A stretch of DNA of 32,149 nt. Source: Candidatus Dadabacteria bacterium (GTDB lineage Bacteria > Desulfobacterota_D > UBA1144 > Nemesobacterales > Nemesobacteraceae). The DNA lies in contig JAJEGO010000034.1 of the NCBI GenBank assembly GCA_022819805.1, positions 1 through 32,149 of the forward strand. Reading direction: 5' to 3'. The position numbers were made by a program, and so were the translations under genes. Under the pieces are notes generated by a model. That model was not told the DNA's origin, made no database searches, and was given only the letters and a program-made list of their open reading frames with translations. Below are positions 32,028 to 32,149 of this stretch, piece after piece (the stretch's first letter is position 1; every line of letters starts with the position of its first letter).

Positions 32028-32062
32028 TTGACCGGTTTCTTAACAAATGGTTTGACCGGTTT
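32028..32062. repeat. Two direct copies of TTGACCGGTTT before a transposase gene
   Basis: Identical 11-mers lie at 32028-32038 and 32052-32062, 24 nt apart. CAAATGG also recurs at 31984 and 32045. They look like terminal or subterminal binding sites of an insertion sequence whose left end lies in about 31970-32030. Confidence 0.5.
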
Positions 32063-32089
32063 TAGATTTTTCCTTGTTAGGAGGGATCT

Positions 32090-32149
32090 ATGAACCGCAC
32101 AGAGCTACTGCAGAACATACGGACGATGCAATTCGAGCAGATATACAGA
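32090..32149 (+). CDS. Transposase, 5' end only (ISNCY-like)
   Basis: ATG 32090 is preceded by AGGAGGG at 5 nt and opens MNRTELLQNIRTMQFEQIYR up to the window edge. This start resembles ISNCY-type transposases, which begin with an R-x-E-L-L-Q-x-I-R-x-M-x-F-E motif and then a helix-turn-helix. Only 20 codons are visible, so the family is tentative. The gene lies outside and in the opposite direction to dapL. Confidence 0.5.
   Translation, partial: MNRTELLQNIRTMQFEQIYR

Overview
The window is bacterial and diderm: it carries an outer-membrane porin-like gene, a lipoprotein and a complete envelope-spanning F-type (MPF-F) conjugation apparatus. A DapL-type LL-diaminopimelate aminotransferase and a processive family 2 glycosyltransferase at the right suggest a proteobacterial or Desulfobacterota/Dadabacteria-like host, but the sequence alone does not fix the taxon. 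Stops TAA, TGA and TAG are all used normally, so translation table 11 is assumed.

Left flank (1-4566). On the minus strand there is an edge-truncated TIR + STAND/NACHT-like NTPase (probable defence gene; its C-terminus lies off the window), an unrecognised 205-aa gene, a good intrinsic terminator and a 504-aa porin-like outer-membrane protein.

Conjugation region (4567-28000). A polytopic membrane protein gene is divergent from the transfer genes across a structured regulatory region with a 21-bp near-palindrome and a hairpin that holds a ribosome binding site. The transfer genes then run rightward in largely overlapping order: traD (frameshifted), an HD-domain protein that may be a MOBH-type relaxase, a tandem ribbon-helix-helix protein (TraY-like), traA pilin, traL, traE, traK, traB (two in-frame amber codons), traV, traC, trbI, the S26 peptidase traF/trhF, traW, [insert], traU, trbC, traN, traF (thioredoxin-like), traH and traG. 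TraL/E/K/B/V/C form the channel core and ATPase, TraW/U/TrbC/F/H/N/G serve pilus assembly and mating-pair stabilisation, and TraD would feed DNA to the channel. With traD and traB both interrupted, the system is either decaying or relies on recoding or contains sequence errors.

The insert between traW and traU (16235-18445) is AT-rich and oppositely oriented. It holds a tight three-gene cassette: a TIGR04255-family protein plus two small proteins of unknown function, with its own sigma70-like promoter about 340 nt upstream. It is followed by a small secreted protein gene and a candidate restart promoter before traU. This cassette is the best candidate for an undescribed system here.

Right flank (28000-32149). 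Base composition drops just after traG. A minus-strand pair follows, a DUF6338-like membrane protein and a 70-aa acidic protein that has a perfect Shine-Dalgarno sequence but an apparent AUA start. Next come a GT2 glycosyltransferase and dapL in one operon. At the right edge begins an insertion sequence with the first 20 codons of a transposase. No integrase, CRISPR array, rRNA or tRNA was recognised.
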